64,000 nt of DNA. Source: Nannobrachium achirus. Lineage: Eukaryota > Chordata > Actinopteri > Myctophiformes > Myctophidae. Each line of letters begins with the position of its first letter. Positions within the stretch are counted from its first letter, which is position 1. Below are positions 12,967-31,920 of the stretch, one piece after another. The notes beneath the pieces were generated by a model that was not told the DNA's origin, did no database searches, and worked only from the letters and a program-made list of their open reading frames with translations. The translations under genes and the position numbers were made by a program. Location of the stretch: NCBI GenBank assembly GCA_963921795.1, contig OY997639.1, positions 49,607,559-49,671,558 on the forward strand, read 5' to 3'.

Positions 12967-15900
12967 ATGCCTTTTCTTGGACAGGACTGGCGATCTCCTG
13001 GTCAAAGTTGGATCAAAACCGAGGAGGGTTGGAAAAAGACAGACGACAAAAACAACAACGTCTCCGTCGAAAGGTTTGTCATGCTTATATATTTGTGGCA
13101 TCTTCGACGCAACTTTTGACAGTGTGAAACTATGAATGCACCACAGAGGAAATGTGGAGAGTGAGACATATTATTTTATTGTTATAGAAACCAGGCTGTC
13201 TCTATTAGCTTCCCTTACCCAGTTTCCATCTTCTAATCTCTTTGTTTTTGTCCGGCGTCACACATTGTGACAGCCACTCACTGACAGTGTTGTCTTTCCA
13301 GGCTAATCACTGTGCTATTAATAACTAGTGACTGGATTAACAGACATCTGTTGAGTCTCTATACTTTCCAAAACGACTGCACGCTATTATCACTGAGTGT
13401 GGAGACCTGCTGAACTGAACTTAATTGAACCGTAGGCTACCCTGCCCTGAAAAGATGCCAATGTTGAGCCTCGTTGTTTTCTCAAGCTATAATAAACAAT
13501 GAGTCACGATGACTCCATCGACATTACAATGCCACAGTAGTACATGGATGGAAGGTCTATTTTATTTGTTTATATGTATATATATATATAATTATTATTA
13601 TTATTAATATTTTTATTTTGTTTCTAATATAACAACAAAGCTTTAACATAAGCTCTAAATATATCTTCTTCAGCTATTTGAAATGTCTGCTGTGCTCTGT
13701 GACTTTGTTCCAGCTACTGCAAAGCACATGATGAGTGTTTCAACGAAGAGAACCTGCTGCTGTCTCTGAACTATGACATGGCTGCCAAGAAGAGGAAAAA
13801 GGACTTGATGAACAAAAACACCAAGGTTCCCTGTGAGTAACCATGAGATAACTGGAACAATTCTATTATTATTAAAGTTTCCTTATGTATCAACTATCAA
13901 GCTATGTTATGAAATCGTATCCTGGCTAAGTGAGAATGGGGCACTCATGAACATAGTATATTATTAAAAGGTCATATAGTTCACAATAACATGCTTTGTC
14001 TAATTCTCATGGGAATACTGAATAAGATTCATAGTATCTTGATCAGGGATGCCACTAATTTGCAAATCATAACAATTTCACAGATTTCCACAGAGAAAAG
14101 TGGATTTACGTTCATAAAGGAAGCACTAAGGAGGTAACAAGCAACATTTTGTATCAACTTATAACAACATTTCTAATATGGACATCTAAAGAAAACTCTA
14201 TACTCTGAGATCAGAAACTAATACCCTGATAATTAAATTCCCTCAGCGTCACGGATATTGTACACTGGGAGAAGCCTTCAACCGCTTAGATTTCTGCAGT
14301 GCCATCAAGGACACAAGGAGATATAATTACGTCGTCAGGGTGAGTCCTCATCTCCCCTTTTCTCATTTCTTTGTCTGCTCTCATTGTCTTCCTCTGCTTT
14401 TTTCAGTCTGTGGTTGTTAATGGTACGTAAACCACTTAAACCATAGGATACTTCATTGTGCGACAGATATCTTCTAAATTGCAATGCTTGAGTTTGTAGA
14501 TTATTTTCAGTATTTTTTAATATATATTTTAATTACAGATGTTTTTCTGCTAAACAGAACTGTCAGGGAAAGGGTTGTTACATGCTGAGGGTGTATAGGC
14601 TTCTGCCTGGCTCTTATCAAGTCTCTCCAGACATGTGTGTGTGGTCTTTCAGTCTTTGTTGATAACTCCGATGTGACTGTGAGGTCACACTGAAGAGAGA
14701 GTAGCAAGAATTGGTCATCCTATAGATTTGCGTAGAACTTCAATTGCCATGCTTTGATCATACGATAAACGCATAACCATAAATTTGAGGCTTGGATTAA
14801 GAAATGAAATTCTTTCTTTCACCACTCCTGTCATTTTGCACCAAGAGTGAGCAAGTATATTAAATCATCTTACCGAGACAGACGCAAGATGGCCATAATA
14901 AAGTTTGTTTTCGGTGTTAGGGGCTTACATTATTATTATTACAAAGGATACGTGAGATGCTGCATAGGCCTAGAGGCAGTCGATAGGATACAGTGTTCTC
15001 TCCCATTGAGCATGAGAAACAGGACGCTGAACGTGGAACGGCAGGTCCTCCACATGTGCTCCCATGTGAGCTGGGGGGGGGGGCAGTACGAGACAGACTG
15101 AGAGCCATGTGTTGCTTGCAGGCAAAGGTCATTGTGACTGTGTGTGTGGGGTTTCAGGGGTGGTTAAGCCCTGGGAGGTGAGGGAGGGAGGGAACGGTGG
15201 GGGTGAGCGATCCAGTCCTGTTCTCGAGGGCGGTCTGAAGTGCAATTGTGCAACCATCCAACAGGGATCAGACTGGGCCTCGGAAGACTCAGACTGCCCC
15301 ACCATCTCACCTCTCCCTTCTCTGTTCTGTGCATTCTGTTCCCTGTCCTCCCTGCTTCTCTTCCATTTTTATACGCTCATCTCTCTTAAAAGGGGAACTG
15401 TGCTTGTATTTACCATGAATCCTATCGTTCTGATAAGAGGAGGACATTGTGAAAACACGATACCAGCAATTCCAAGTGCTTCCTCCTGTATGCTTTGCAC
15501 TGGATAATCTCCTCCGGCCTTCGCTAAAGAACGAGTTTCGATTACTTTTACGGATGCTGACAGGGATCTTCCAGGGCAATCTATCGGTACACAGAATACA
15601 CTAGGAAGTATTGTGTCTGATTTTCACATGTTGACACAATAGAGCAATAGGATTAACGCAAAATGTAATCAAACCCCTCTCTGCCCAGTGCTTTTACCTC
15701 CCTCCTCTTTAATCGTTGTCTCATTCTAGGCAAGGGGCCCAGTTAGCTAATTTTCTAATCATTGTTGTGGGTGTACCACTTAAGTTCTGGTCAGGAGGAG
15801 ACCGGAGATTATCTTACCATTTTGGCAAGACAGCACGACCAGGCCTACATAGACATCAGTGTTTATAACGGTTTCTATTGCCTACTAGCTTTAAAAACAA

Positions 15901-18900
15901 GTATACAAACTTTCCTGCTCTTTCTGCATTCTCTGCTAGCCTGTTCTGCATTTTAACATAAAACCAAACATCCCTATCTTGCGCACATTTTAAAAATACT
16001 TAAAAAAAATATATAAATGATATAGCAGAGATGGCAGTTCTATAATAAGGTCGCACGTGTCATGGTACGCCACATGAGATTGGTACAAATAAGTGTATTG
16101 TATAAACTGTTAAGTAGTTAAACTATAACATTAAATAATGTAATGTCATTTATCAGTCTCATTGTTACAGTTTTGGACTGACTAATTTTTATAGTACATG
16201 TTATATTGCAGCTAATAGGGGCAGTGTAGTCAGTCTAAAGAACAAAAGAGCTGTGTAACACTAGTACCTCGTCTGGACACACTGTCCTAGATCACCAGTG
16301 TTTACTGGTCTAGTCTGATTGATTTATCTCCGTCTCACTTACACAGATCGGGTTCTCTCACAGGCAGAAGGGAGGTAAGGGGTTGGGTCAAGGTGAACGA
16401 TTGATTTGGTTTTGTGTACAACATTTTTACGACGCAAAAAACACTGGAAAAGCAGAAGTGCAGGCCAAGTTATGAAGTGCATGTCGGTTCACACTGGATG
16501 CTAAAAGTAGACTGGGAAACGCACATTGTAATGCTCAGCAAGGAATCTGAGTGGAACACTTGATGGGGGGGGGGGCGGGGTGACAAGGAGGAGTATAGAC
16601 GGGTTTCTGGTCCACGTCACACTGATGGGTCGGTACCAAAATTAGCCAATAAATAGAAACCATGCAGCGCTCCCAAAAACAACAGGTTTGGGGATTGGTG
16701 GGAATTGATTACATGATACATTCAGCTGTGCATTTAGTCTCAATGTTTGTAAACAAGAAACCGGTCTATGGTGGGTGAGATGAAGGAGGATGAGGTAGAA
16801 AGAGGTGAGGCGGTTAGTGAGTACGGCATGATGAGAAAGGACTAATGCTATGGGTTAGGATTGAGCAAGCTGGGGCTGAATTTCTCCATGATGTCACAAA
16901 CCTCTGTTGTTGCATACCAGACATGCCACCTTGGCCCCTTCTGTCCTGCCATACACATGCAGACACACTCTTGCACATAAACACACATGTTAAGTCAAGT
17001 GATTCAGATGTCACGAGGAGTCAGGAGTCAAATGATCAAAGAAAGTAAACAGTTTAATGTTCAGGCTGTTGTTGACAACTAGGTTGTCTGGACACCTCTC
17101 TAGTAGCTCCTTCTCTAAAGAGACTGGGATACAAGATCTGCCAAGAATGCTGTTATGTGGTTCTTGGATCAAGCCTCTGCTGAGAACTAATAGCCAAGTG
17201 GACCAGGTCCAAACAACCCCCTTTAACCCCCGTTTTATCGTTGGGAGTGTGTGTGCTTTGTTAAGAATGCACCATAACAAGAAGTACATAATAAAGAAAT
17301 TATCTGAAATTAATGTGTTTTCTGTGTCCCTCTTTGTTCTATACAGCTGCTGGAGCTCATCGCCAAGTCCCAGCTCCCTTCACTCAGTGGAGTGGCCCAG
17401 AAAAACTACATGAATATTCTGGAGAGGGTGGTACAGAAAGGTGAGACCTGTTTGTCTTCTTTCTCTCCTATCCTTCTTAATTTCACCGTAGGCCTACAGT
17501 ATCGTTTTATGTCTCTGTTGATCTTTCTAAGAATTCATAGGTTGGTTGTTTACTTCAATGCATTGTGAACAAACAGTATTCAAAGAAGTTTTTCTTTTTT
17601 TTTTTTTTTTTTTGAAATTTCAAACATTACATTGTTTTTCTGTTTCGTTCTTAAAGGACAACTTTTTTTTTTTTACAACAAGGGTTCATATTTTAGTTTG
17701 TAATTAGAGAAAAGAAAGATAAGTGTTGAAATGTTTTCATTTAGTGCTTTCTATTGTCTTAGCGATTTTAATGTTTTTGATTTCAGTGGGTGGGGGCATG
17801 CGTACAACTGGCTAAATGTCTTTTTAGACAGATTAAGTCCATTCCCAAGATGCACCACGATCTTTCATGGGCAGATGTGACTTAGTGTTACCTTAAATAG
17901 TAATAAAAACATCACCGGCTTATTGTGTCTAAAAAATACATATTTAGCCACTTGTATGCTTGTATGCATTTACACTTAAATCAAAATCGTTAAAATCTCT
18001 ACAATGATAGAAATCTTTTTTTCTCTAATTTCTCTAATTGCAATCAAAAATATGAACCCTCAAGAGTAACCACATCTAAGGAAACCAGGGACGGTGATGC
18101 CAGTAGTGATTTTAGAGCCATAATTAAGGGATTGACTGTCCCAGAGCTTCCTGTGTAATTGTGTAAACTGAATGTTCCTTCTCCTAAATACACATTCAGT
18201 TTGTTTAGGTGGTCTTATGAAACATATTTGCCAAATATAATCAATGGTACACTGGCAGAGCCAAGCAACAGCCTAAAACAAAACCGTTGGTTTATTATGC
18301 TTTTCAGTGATTCATGATAAATATTTCAGTTTGGCCCTTTGGCTAGTAATTCTATATAGGCAGGACAAAGAACAAAACTGTCAACTTGAATAAATGGTTG
18401 TGCACTGAACCTACATCACCTCTAGATTTAAATCAACTTTTGAGGGGGAAAATAAACATTGCATTAACTCTTGTTTGCCTACCTCTGCCTATAGCTTAGG
18501 ATGCTCCATGAAGTTGATCAATCTTAGAATACAATTGGTAATCTTTATTCAATCTGCCAGATGTTCACTTAAACAAGTTGCGATTTGCTCTACTTGACAG
18601 TATTGGACGACCAGCAGAATGTTCGTCCCATTAAGGAGTTGCTGCAGACACTCTACGTGTCCCTGTGTGCACTCGTCCAGGACATGGGCAAGTCTGTCCT
18701 AGTGGGGAACATAAACACCTGGGTCCACCGCATGGAGAACATCCTGCAGTGGCAGCAGCAGCTGGACAACATCCAGATCAGCAGGGTGGGTATTTAAGGC
18801 TTTGTTCAGACTCCCATTTGTTTCTCATATCTGATCTTTAGGACACACTGTCCACACTGTTAATTTACAAGTGACCAGATTTTTTAATTCAGACATTGTT

Positions 18901-20334
18901 GGCCTGTCTTGGTTGTTGTAATGACGTAATGACATATAATAAGCCTGAGAAATGCTCAACTTATAAATCAGGCTTCAGTGGCCATACTGAGACACATCTT
19001 TAGAGATCAAATTTGAATCATATTTCAAACCAGGAATGTGGTTCAAATCTGATTTGCAAAGATTTATTTCTATTCAGACTTGATGAATTCAGTCTGATCC
19101 CAATCTGGATAGGCCAAAAATCGGATTTTGTCTGCTCCCCTGAACATAGAGAGGATGGTAGCATCAAGAGTCTAGTTTAGACCCAAGATGTTCATGGAAG
19201 ATTTAGCTACCTAGTTGACAATGTATGTTGGACAGGTCTGACTGTTGGCATAATGTGAAGCATAAATGATGGATTGCTTTTGTACCATTGAGTTATTAGA
19301 TCACATTAGCACTGACTGCATTTAAACTTGGTGCCTCTCTTTCTCTTCACTGCAGCCCACATCTAAAGGCATGAAGCTGACCGAACTGCCGGCCAGTCTG
19401 CAGCTCAACATCATGCATCGCCTGACGGACGGCAGGGACCTGGTTAGCCTGGGACAGGTGTCTCCTGACCTGGGCAGCCTCACTGAGGACCGCCTGCTCT
19501 GGAAGAGACTCTGCCAGTACCACTTCACAGATAGACAGGTATGACCTGTCAAAGAATGAGTGATGCATACCAACATGTATCTAGAATCATTTGCCTATTT
19601 GCTGTACTAGTCGATGGTTAGAACTTCCATACACAGCTGGTTACGGTATTTCTACAATGCATTAGAACAATACATGAATGAACCCATGATAGGCTTGCAA
19701 GATGGTTCTGTATTTTAAGTTGGGTCACTGTGAGAAATGGGTTTGCCTAAACTAAGCACTGGGTATTAATATCTTGGGCCATCGCTTGTTCCTCTCTCCA
19801 GATCCGTAAACGTCTAATAGTGTCAGAGAAGGGTCAGCTGGAGTGGAAGAAGATGTACTTCAAGCTGAGCCGTTGCTATCCTCACAGAGAGCAGTACAGT
19901 GACACTCTGCACTTCTGTACCCACTGCCACATCCTCTTCTGGAAGGTACCCAAATGGCGTTTGTGTGTACACATGCATAGAGTGGCTGTGTGTGCGATGG
20001 TCCATAGCGAACATTCTTTATTTTTTTCCTTCTTATGCCTGATTTATACTCAGTTTGGAGATCATGCTGCGCAGCTAAAATAGACCATCTACTAGCTCAC
20101 AACACATTGCACCGCGATGCATTGTGATATAGTATGAGCTGTTATTTTTAATTTGCAACTAAGTTTAAACCAGTGGATATCCATGAACAAATCGATATCC
20201 ATGAACAAACCATCAGTGTTTCTCTCCTTGTCTCTTCTCCCTAGGACACAAGTCACCCCTGCACAGCCAACAACCCAGAAGGTTGTACTATGTCTGTCTC
20301 CCCTCAAGGCTTTATCAACCTTTTCAACTTCTGA
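12967..20334 (+). CDS. fbxo32: F-box only protein 32 (atrogin-1/MAFbx), nine coding exons
   Basis: Exons: 12967-13073, 13714-13832, 14084-14133, 14247-14339, 17347-17440, 18601-18785, 19356-19538, 19802-19945 and 20245-20334. All joins have correct phase and GT-AG borders, giving 354 aa; the human protein is 355 aa. It starts [15 protein letters not shown] and ends FINLFNF, both near-identical to mammals. A basic cluster KKRKK near residue 62 fits the nuclear localisation signal. The F-box lies around residues 220-275 ([20 protein letters not shown], then WKRLCQYHF). The C-terminal part has the CxxCH-type stretch CTHCHI. Family knowledge: it is the substrate receptor of an SCF (SKP1-CUL1-RBX1) ubiquitin ligase in striated muscle, with reported targets MyoD and eIF3f, and is induced in atrophy through FOXO. 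The divergent part is residues 25-50 across the exon 1/2 junction. Confidence 0.97.
17651..18066. repeat. Inverted-repeat element in fbxo32 intron 5
   Basis: AGGGTTCATATTTT near 17681 followed by TAATTAGAGAAA is mirrored by TTTCTCTAATT…AATATGAACCCT ending at 18060. Arms are about 45 bp with mismatches. The left side carries homopolymer T runs (17588-17612 and 17663-17674). It is probably a degenerate MITE. Confidence 0.5.
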
Positions 20335-21585
20335 GAGCCTCCACTCTCAAAGTTCAATGGACTGACTGTACATACTGTACATAGAGATGTACATTGCTCT
20401 TACTGTTAATACTGCAATGGATTCCTGAATGTATATTTCAAAAAATGGCAAAGGGTGGGGGGCAGGCAGTGGGACAATTATGCAATCAAGTGTGCATTGG
20501 AACTGCACAGTTTGAAGAAAGTGCAAGTGACAGAAATGGAGGAAGGAGAGGTAACGCCATAGCTCTGGAGTAGAGCAGGGAACTAAAGCTGAAAAAGGGA
20601 CATTCATCTGTCTAGCAGAGTTTGGTCTTGGCTCAAAGTAAATGTGAAACTACACCTCTAAAATAAACTTACCTACAGTTGGCCTTAGCTGAGTGCAGTT
20701 GTAACAGGACTACACGTTTGGTTTTAAGTGCAATGTTTGATTTGGGCTTTATTTTGGTTGTGAAACCTTTTAGAGGATTTCTTCAAAAACACAGGAGAAA
20801 TGGGAAGAAAATTCAGTCCTCCTGATTTATTTAATGTTTGATACAAGAGATTTCATTTAAAGCAATTCAGTGTTAGATTTGATCACAGGTACGAATTGTT
20901 TAACTATGTCAAGAAACTCTACAATAACGTTCTGTTTGGCGCCAGATTAGTGTTAAGGATCAGTGAGTTGCTGCAATAGAGAAAAGAAAATGAATGTAAG
21001 CAAAGTAATAGTATTGTGATTCCTTGATGTTGCCTATATTTTCTATTTATCTTTCTTCTTTTCACTTTTATATGTTTGATATTTCCAATGTTATTTTTTG
21101 TACTTCATATGCGTGCTCATTTTGTGCTGTGATTACAGTAGTACCTGTGTGTAATGGAAATATGAGAGTAAAATAATGCTGTGCCTTATCAGAAAGAAAG
21201 AAAAAAAAAAAGAATATTACAGTTTCCGAAGGTCATGCTATTTTTGGCATCTACAAATGTATTGTTGATAAGAGAAAGCATTGCAATCAGTTGATTTGAA
21301 ACCAAAGTAAGATGCACATCTTATATGAATTGAAAATATTTTTCACTTTGTCCTGCATGACTTTATAACCAAATAATCATGTTTACTTATAAATTATATT
21401 TGGTTTCAGGCAAGAGATTTGCCTAGTCTGTTGGGTACAGTTGAAGTGGTGCAACCAGGATGGTGCAATTTTGACTTGAACTCTTATGTGTTTAGATTAT
21501 AATTATACAGTACATGCTGAGCAATGCATTGTGTCCTATGTTGAGTATGTTCTATTAAATAAATAAAACAAATCACTCTTTGGCA
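20335..21585 (+). other. fbxo32: fbxo32 3' untranslated region (putative)
   Basis: AT-rich noncoding sequence follows the TGA. A tandem AATAAATAAA at about 21558-21567 is the most convincing polyadenylation signal. Long atrogin-1 3' UTRs are usual. No competing exon is seen. Confidence 0.5.
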
Positions 21586-24200
21586 TCAGTTAACTTATTA
21601 GCTATGCAGTAGGTGGTGAAATGACAAGAACAGCATACAATCTGTCAATGTGAGGAGAGCAGTGTTATGTCAAAAAGGTGAGGAAAAAAGCTTTATACAT
21701 CAGTCTTGCAAATGATCTATTATTAGAAATGGCTATTAGAAAATAAAATATATAAGAAAAATTAAAATATTTGGTTGATGGCCACAGTACTTGCTGGACT
21801 ATTCTATCAGTAAAGCTGTGCCATCTGTTGGATTAAGTGTGAACTGCAAGCTGGTAGTTGAAGGAAGTGTAGACAGTAGAGTAGACACTAGACAGACAGC
21901 CTGTGGGTATTATTATAAATTACAAATTGGCATAGCTGAGGTTTAAGACAATAAAGCCATGACTGTTTGTTTGACACATGGACACTATATATACTTGAGC
22001 TCTGTAGCTCCTCTGTTGTCTTAGCCAAAAACACACTCGATGGCATTGTACATCATATATAGTACTGTTTTATTTGTCTGTCATTCTATGTTATGAGTTC
22101 ATAAAAAGGACACAAAAGCTTTTTTTAGGTATCCTTTTAGTTGACCGTGTACCAGTGAACTGTACTGTCATGAAACTGTACCTTTTCCTATACAAACTTT
22201 CAAGTCTTCAATCAATCAATCAAACAAACAGTTGCTAGACAACTAGTTCAGTGGAGCCCAGATAAAAAAGAAAAAATAAGTACCGTATTTGCTTTTTTTG
22301 AACAAGATTATATATATATATATTGTGTGCAATATGGTTAAATACAAATGTTAAGCTTTTTCCCATTGGGAAATAAAACACAAGAAGTCTTGCAAAAAGT
22401 CTGTTGTTTCATAAATAATATTGATACAAATGTTAGTGTTATAAATAGTACCATTTAGTACATTTGTCAGTGGCATGGATGGAGTGCATTTGGTTAAGTC
22501 ACAGATGAGATCTACTGCAGCATTGTACATACAGTATCACCCTGATTTTATGGCATATAATATGTAGCTTGCCATCCATTGAATAGTTAGAAATTTGGAA
22601 GCATGGTGTGTAGGACTAGCGAAGGCACACATTAAGACTCATAATACAAAGGTGAATGTTTTGAGGCAATATGAATAACAATGATTTATGACCTTTAACA
22701 TTTTACATCATTTGTTACTTTGAAAACGAATTAGATTGTTCCCAGTTGCAAATCCATATGTTAAAGCCAATATTGCCACAAACAGTTGCCTATATAATGT
22801 TGTTCCAATGCTGCCTTACAGTTAGTACAACAGTGCTTTTACTACAGTATCAGTAGTATAAGGTAAAGTCCTAGAGACACTCCCATCATTTTCATATAAC
22901 AATGTGGTGGTGCTTGACATGCTATGAAAAGCAGCCCACATACAGTAGTAAAATCTTTAGTGTTAATTTAACTCCCAGAGATAACTTAAGCCCTCAATTT
23001 TGTTTTTTATAGTAGATCGGTTACTTTAGCTTTTTTTCCCCTTTTTTGCCTAGATGCCCAAAATAGGGGTGCCAGGTTGAAAGTGGTTGAATTAACACTC
23101 CATATCTTACTGTATAAGCACTACCACACTACTCATTTATCTATTTACTCTAGACTACTCTCAATTTCTCAAACTACTGTACACAAGGCTGCTGTACAAT
23201 CATTCTACATTACAACACAATGTATTGACTTTACTTTTATTAGCATTATTGTGCTAACATCTGTCTGTTGCAACACAAAATGAGCACCAATTAAAAGTTG
23301 GTATTTGTGAAGTCACTAATAAGTGACAGATGAATGTGAACAGAAGTTAAATTAATGTCATGATGACATTGGTGCATATTTTTGATAAGTTGCTGTGTGT
23401 TTCCAGAATTTTAAATGCATTCATCCACAGATAGCATCCTTCTTCAGGACCAGGTCCAATAAGGACATCGTAACATATTCACATTTCAGAAGTGCTTTTT
23501 AAAATAGTGAATACACACACCCATGTGTTAGTAATGTTCACAATCATTAAGTAAAGTCTACTCTAGAAGGTCCAAGGCATTCATGCGGCTTCATATGGAT
23601 GGTTTGGCTTGGCATCTGTGTCCTTGCCTTGTGAACCTTCTTGGTACAGCATGTTAGACAGAGGGATGGAAATACAACCAGATCTCTGGTTTATAGCTAG
23701 TTCAAAATTACTCCTTAATTGCCTGAATTGGAAACCTGTTATCAGGAAGGGAATAGAGGTAGGCATCACCAACCAAATCCACCGGACTAGCTCCCAAAAT
23801 CCTTAAATCCCATTCCTAGAAATCCATGTGTGATCCGATTCTCATTCCCTGTGTTATTAAGTCAGACACTTTGTCTTCCTGCTGTCATGCAGGTGTTTGA
23901 GCTTCCAGTATAGACAGTCAAGGTTGATCTCAGACAGAGGTGAGAGAGCTGGTGGGAGTGAAACACCACTGGAAGAAAACACCACCGCACTCAGACAGTC
24001 TTGAGGATTCCCAGTTACTAATGCTTGATTTATGCTTCTGTTGTACACTGGCGTCACAACAAAATATAAATCAGGCTTTATGGATCAGCCACCAGGAGAA
24101 TAAGAGGTATGAGGTGTGCTGTAAACCTGCAGTCCTGTAAAGGTATAAAAAGAGGGAGTATTGACAAGCATCAAGCACACATGGACAGACATTTGTTTTT
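21586..24200. other. Intergenic region between fbxo32 and prelid3a (tail-to-tail)
   Basis: AT-rich DNA without a supportable gene. Short frames lack splice context or family resemblance. Several isolated AATAAA motifs (for example near 21951 and 22370) could serve as more distal fbxo32 poly(A) signals. A short (TA)n lies at about 22312-22323. Confidence 0.45.
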
Positions 24201-24208
24201 AATTTGAA

Positions 24209-24754
24209 TCCCACCCTAATTTACAGTACAGAATAAGACAGAATAAAGCCATAATAAGAAATAATGTGTTTGTAATTAGAAATAATGTTGTCATTAGACA
24301 GAAACAAACAGTTATACCTTAATTAACCCTACATTATGTTCTATTTAGAAATCGAATAAGGGCTCGAACACACTGCCCGACTTTTTGAGCCGATTGTGCT
24401 GTCGCCGACCATTTTTGGTACTCGCCGACAAAAAGAACGATCTGCCGCACCGAGGTTTTGCTTGTTGTGTGTGAAAAGCACTGCGAAAAGATTGGCCGCG
24501 ATTATAGCGCTCAGCGATTTCTTCCCGAGCGTTTCTTGATATCTAGCAATTGATATTTGGCTGTCGCAAACTGGACATACAGTATGAAAGAGGTTGCGCA
24601 CCCCGAGAAGATCTGAGTTAAATGATTAGAACATAATGTAGGGTTAATTAAGGTATAACTGTGTTTGGTTCTGTCTAATGAAAACATATTATTTCTAATT
24701 ACAAATACATTATTTCTTATTCTGTCTTATTCTGTACTGTAAATTAGGGTGGGA
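24209..24754. mobile_element. Foldback element downstream of prelid3a
   Basis: The left arm (about 24209-24346, beginning CCCACCCTAATTTACAGTAC and ending ACATTATGTTCTA) is the inverted copy of the right arm (about 24626-24754, AGAACATAATGTAGGG … GTAAATTAGGGTGGGA). Arms are about 130 bp with a few indels. The centre (24350-24600) is GC-richer and unrelated to the arms, so it may be a cargo or a separate insertion. It begins 109 bp beyond the prelid3a stop codon. Confidence 0.8.
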
Positions 24755-24791
24755 CATTAATTTGCACTTCTGAAAAAGAAAAGAGCATAAT

Positions 24792-24797
24792 TTTATT
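24792..24797 (-). terminator. prelid3a: Putative prelid3a polyadenylation signal
   Basis: TTTATT on the plus strand reads AATAAA on the minus strand, about 66 bp after the prelid3a stop. Cleavage here would give a short 3' UTR that stops just before the foldback element. Confidence 0.4.
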
Positions 24798-24862
24798 CTG
24801 CTAGTACTGCAGCACAAAATTATGTATGGTGGGGAAAAAAGGTTACCAGAGTTAAGTGTATG

Positions 24863-29771
<4,909 letters not shown>

Positions 29772-31043
29772 CTTGCCAAAACGTCAACCTTAACCTTAAA
29801 CCACCCTGGAAACGTCCTCCATCCACCCAAAGATGTTTCATTTCCTCATTTGATCGCTATAAACGAGATAAGAAAATGCATTAGTAGACACCGAAGGGCC
29901 TCCAATGGAGTCTCGTCGTCATCATCATCAGAATTAAGCTTTTCTTCCCCCCCTGCACAACATCAACCTTGCGTAAAGACTGCGCAAATGGTCAATTCAC
30001 CCCCCGTAGCGAACGCAGAGAGCAAAATAAGTTACATGATGGATGATGCATTGAAATGTACAGATTCACAACGTAAAAAAAGACGGGTTTTTTTCGGCAT
30101 CAGCGTACAGTCCGATTTATATGTCGTCACGCGGCGGTGTCACGCGCCAAAAACAGCAGACCTGCAAGCTCTGTGAGCTTCTATCATCGGTAGCCCTGAA
30201 ACATGACGGACGTATTTCACGACATTCATGGATGAAGTTCAGCATGTTGTTGAGGAGTTTAGCTAATTTAACACGTACGTCCACACAAACCTTTCAGATT
30301 TCAAACATAAAGTGCTTACTGAAGGCTCATAGATGTCACAATATGTTACGCCTAAGCAGAATTACCCATATCTTCCGTATTGTTTAATAAGAAGCATCTT
30401 AATCCGATCATCGGCCATTTATTTTAGAGGTTGTAATGTATCAGAGTGCAGTACACCTCACAACCAATGGGGTCGCGTAGTTGAAACTTTGAGGAAAAAT
30501 CCGAGAAAATAGTGACTGATCGGATTAAAATGCTTCTTATTAAACAATACGGAAGATACATGTAATTCTGCTTAAGCGTACCATATTGTGACGTCACATC
30601 CGTGAGCCTTCAGTAAGCACTTTATTTTTGAAATGTGTACGTTTGTGTAGACGTACGTGGCAGATTGACTAAACTGCTCAACATCAGGGGAGGTTGATCC
30701 ATGACGGTCGTGAGATACGCATAGCTTGCAGATCTGCTGTTTTCCGTTGCTGCATCCTTCTTCCGCTGTGCGCATGCGCGTAGCATCCTTCCATCACAGA
30801 TTCGTGCACCCAGCGCATTGGAGGATAGTACGGTGGTCCCCTGATTAGACATTCATGCTGCTGTCGCCGCTTATCCAAGGCAGCTCCTATCTTCGCTTTA
30901 TACCTCCATTTGTTTTTAGGGAACATTCAAATATAATCAAATCGGTCTGTAGAAAAACAAGGCGGAGATATAGCGCACACTGCATGACCTTGCACTGAAG
31001 GATTTCTCTCTTTCTTTTTTTATTTTATTATCCAACCGACACG
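29772..31043. promoter_or_regulatory. Divergent prelid3a / elovl4b upstream region
   Basis: prelid3a reads leftward from 29771, and the putative elovl4b leader exon reads rightward, ending at a donor at 31043 (ACACG followed by gtaaggt). About 1.2 kb separates the two, half of it taken up by the foldback repeat at 30145-30755. The flanks are moderately GC-rich with scattered CpG. No TATA box is evident for either gene. A 154-codon plus-strand frame across 29712-30176 runs antisense to prelid3a exon 1 and is not considered a gene. Confidence 0.45.
30145..30755. mobile_element. Foldback element between prelid3a and elovl4b
   Basis: Arms of more than 200 bp are mirrored. The left arm has AAAGTGCTTACTGAAGGCTC, AAGCAGAATTAC and TCTTCCGTATTGTTTAATAA; the complements occur in reverse order at about 30505-30630. 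Outer ends are AACAGCAGACCTGCAAGCT on the left and AGCTTGCAGATCTGCTGTTTT (without its last base) on the right, which resemble the dispersed palindromic module. The spacer is about 30420-30500. Confidence 0.8.
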
Positions 31044-31920
31044 GTAAGGTAATAAGCATCTTCATTCGCTCTAGAACGATCAACGCATTTTTTTGTTTTA
31101 TTTTTGCAATGTTGGCCCAGTTATAATAGGACACATTTATAAGCCTATATGAACCAAATCGACGATATAAACGGGTTATTTTTGTTTATTCTAGACATGT
31201 GTCTGGTCGTTTACGCATTTTTTAAGCATTCCACAGTCTATTTGAAGGCCACACTGTATGCCGCAAAATGCAAATTGGCCATTCAGATTCATTAGATGAT
31301 TTTTAATGAGCCAGAGGTTATAGAGTTTTAAATATGATCACAGCCCAACACAATAGTCCTATAATAGATAGAAGCGAATGGGGTTCTTCACAGAGCAGAT
31401 TAGAGAGGGTACGGCAGATGCTGCAGCAGCGCTTGATCTGCTCTAGGCTGTGGGAGAGAGGGGGGCGTCATATTTTTAGGATCATTAAATCAGTCTGTGT
31501 GTGTCTGCTTATGTATTGTGTTAATTCAGCCGTTGGGTCTGGCCCACTATAGACAATGACCTATTTTATTGTAAAGTATGGCCTATAACCTACAGTGTGC
31601 ATAATATGAATTGCTTGTATGCATATTGGTGGTCCTGCTCCGGCTGTGAACCTGCTGACACACGGACTCTTCTGCCTAATGTATGGTAGGCCTCTAGCAG
31701 ATCCATCATGGTCCATATAGGACTAAGCCTCCTCCCTATAACAATTAGCCTACACACATGCCTTCTGCTTGCATGTAGGCATCATAGGCCTACATTAATC
31801 CTGTTGTTCAGGGGTAATCAGAATTCCCAACATATATTCATACAATAGGCTGAATAATTAATAGAATGAGTTAGGCCTATCTCTCAGAAATATCAACTTC
31901 CTTTTGTATTTTTGTTATAG

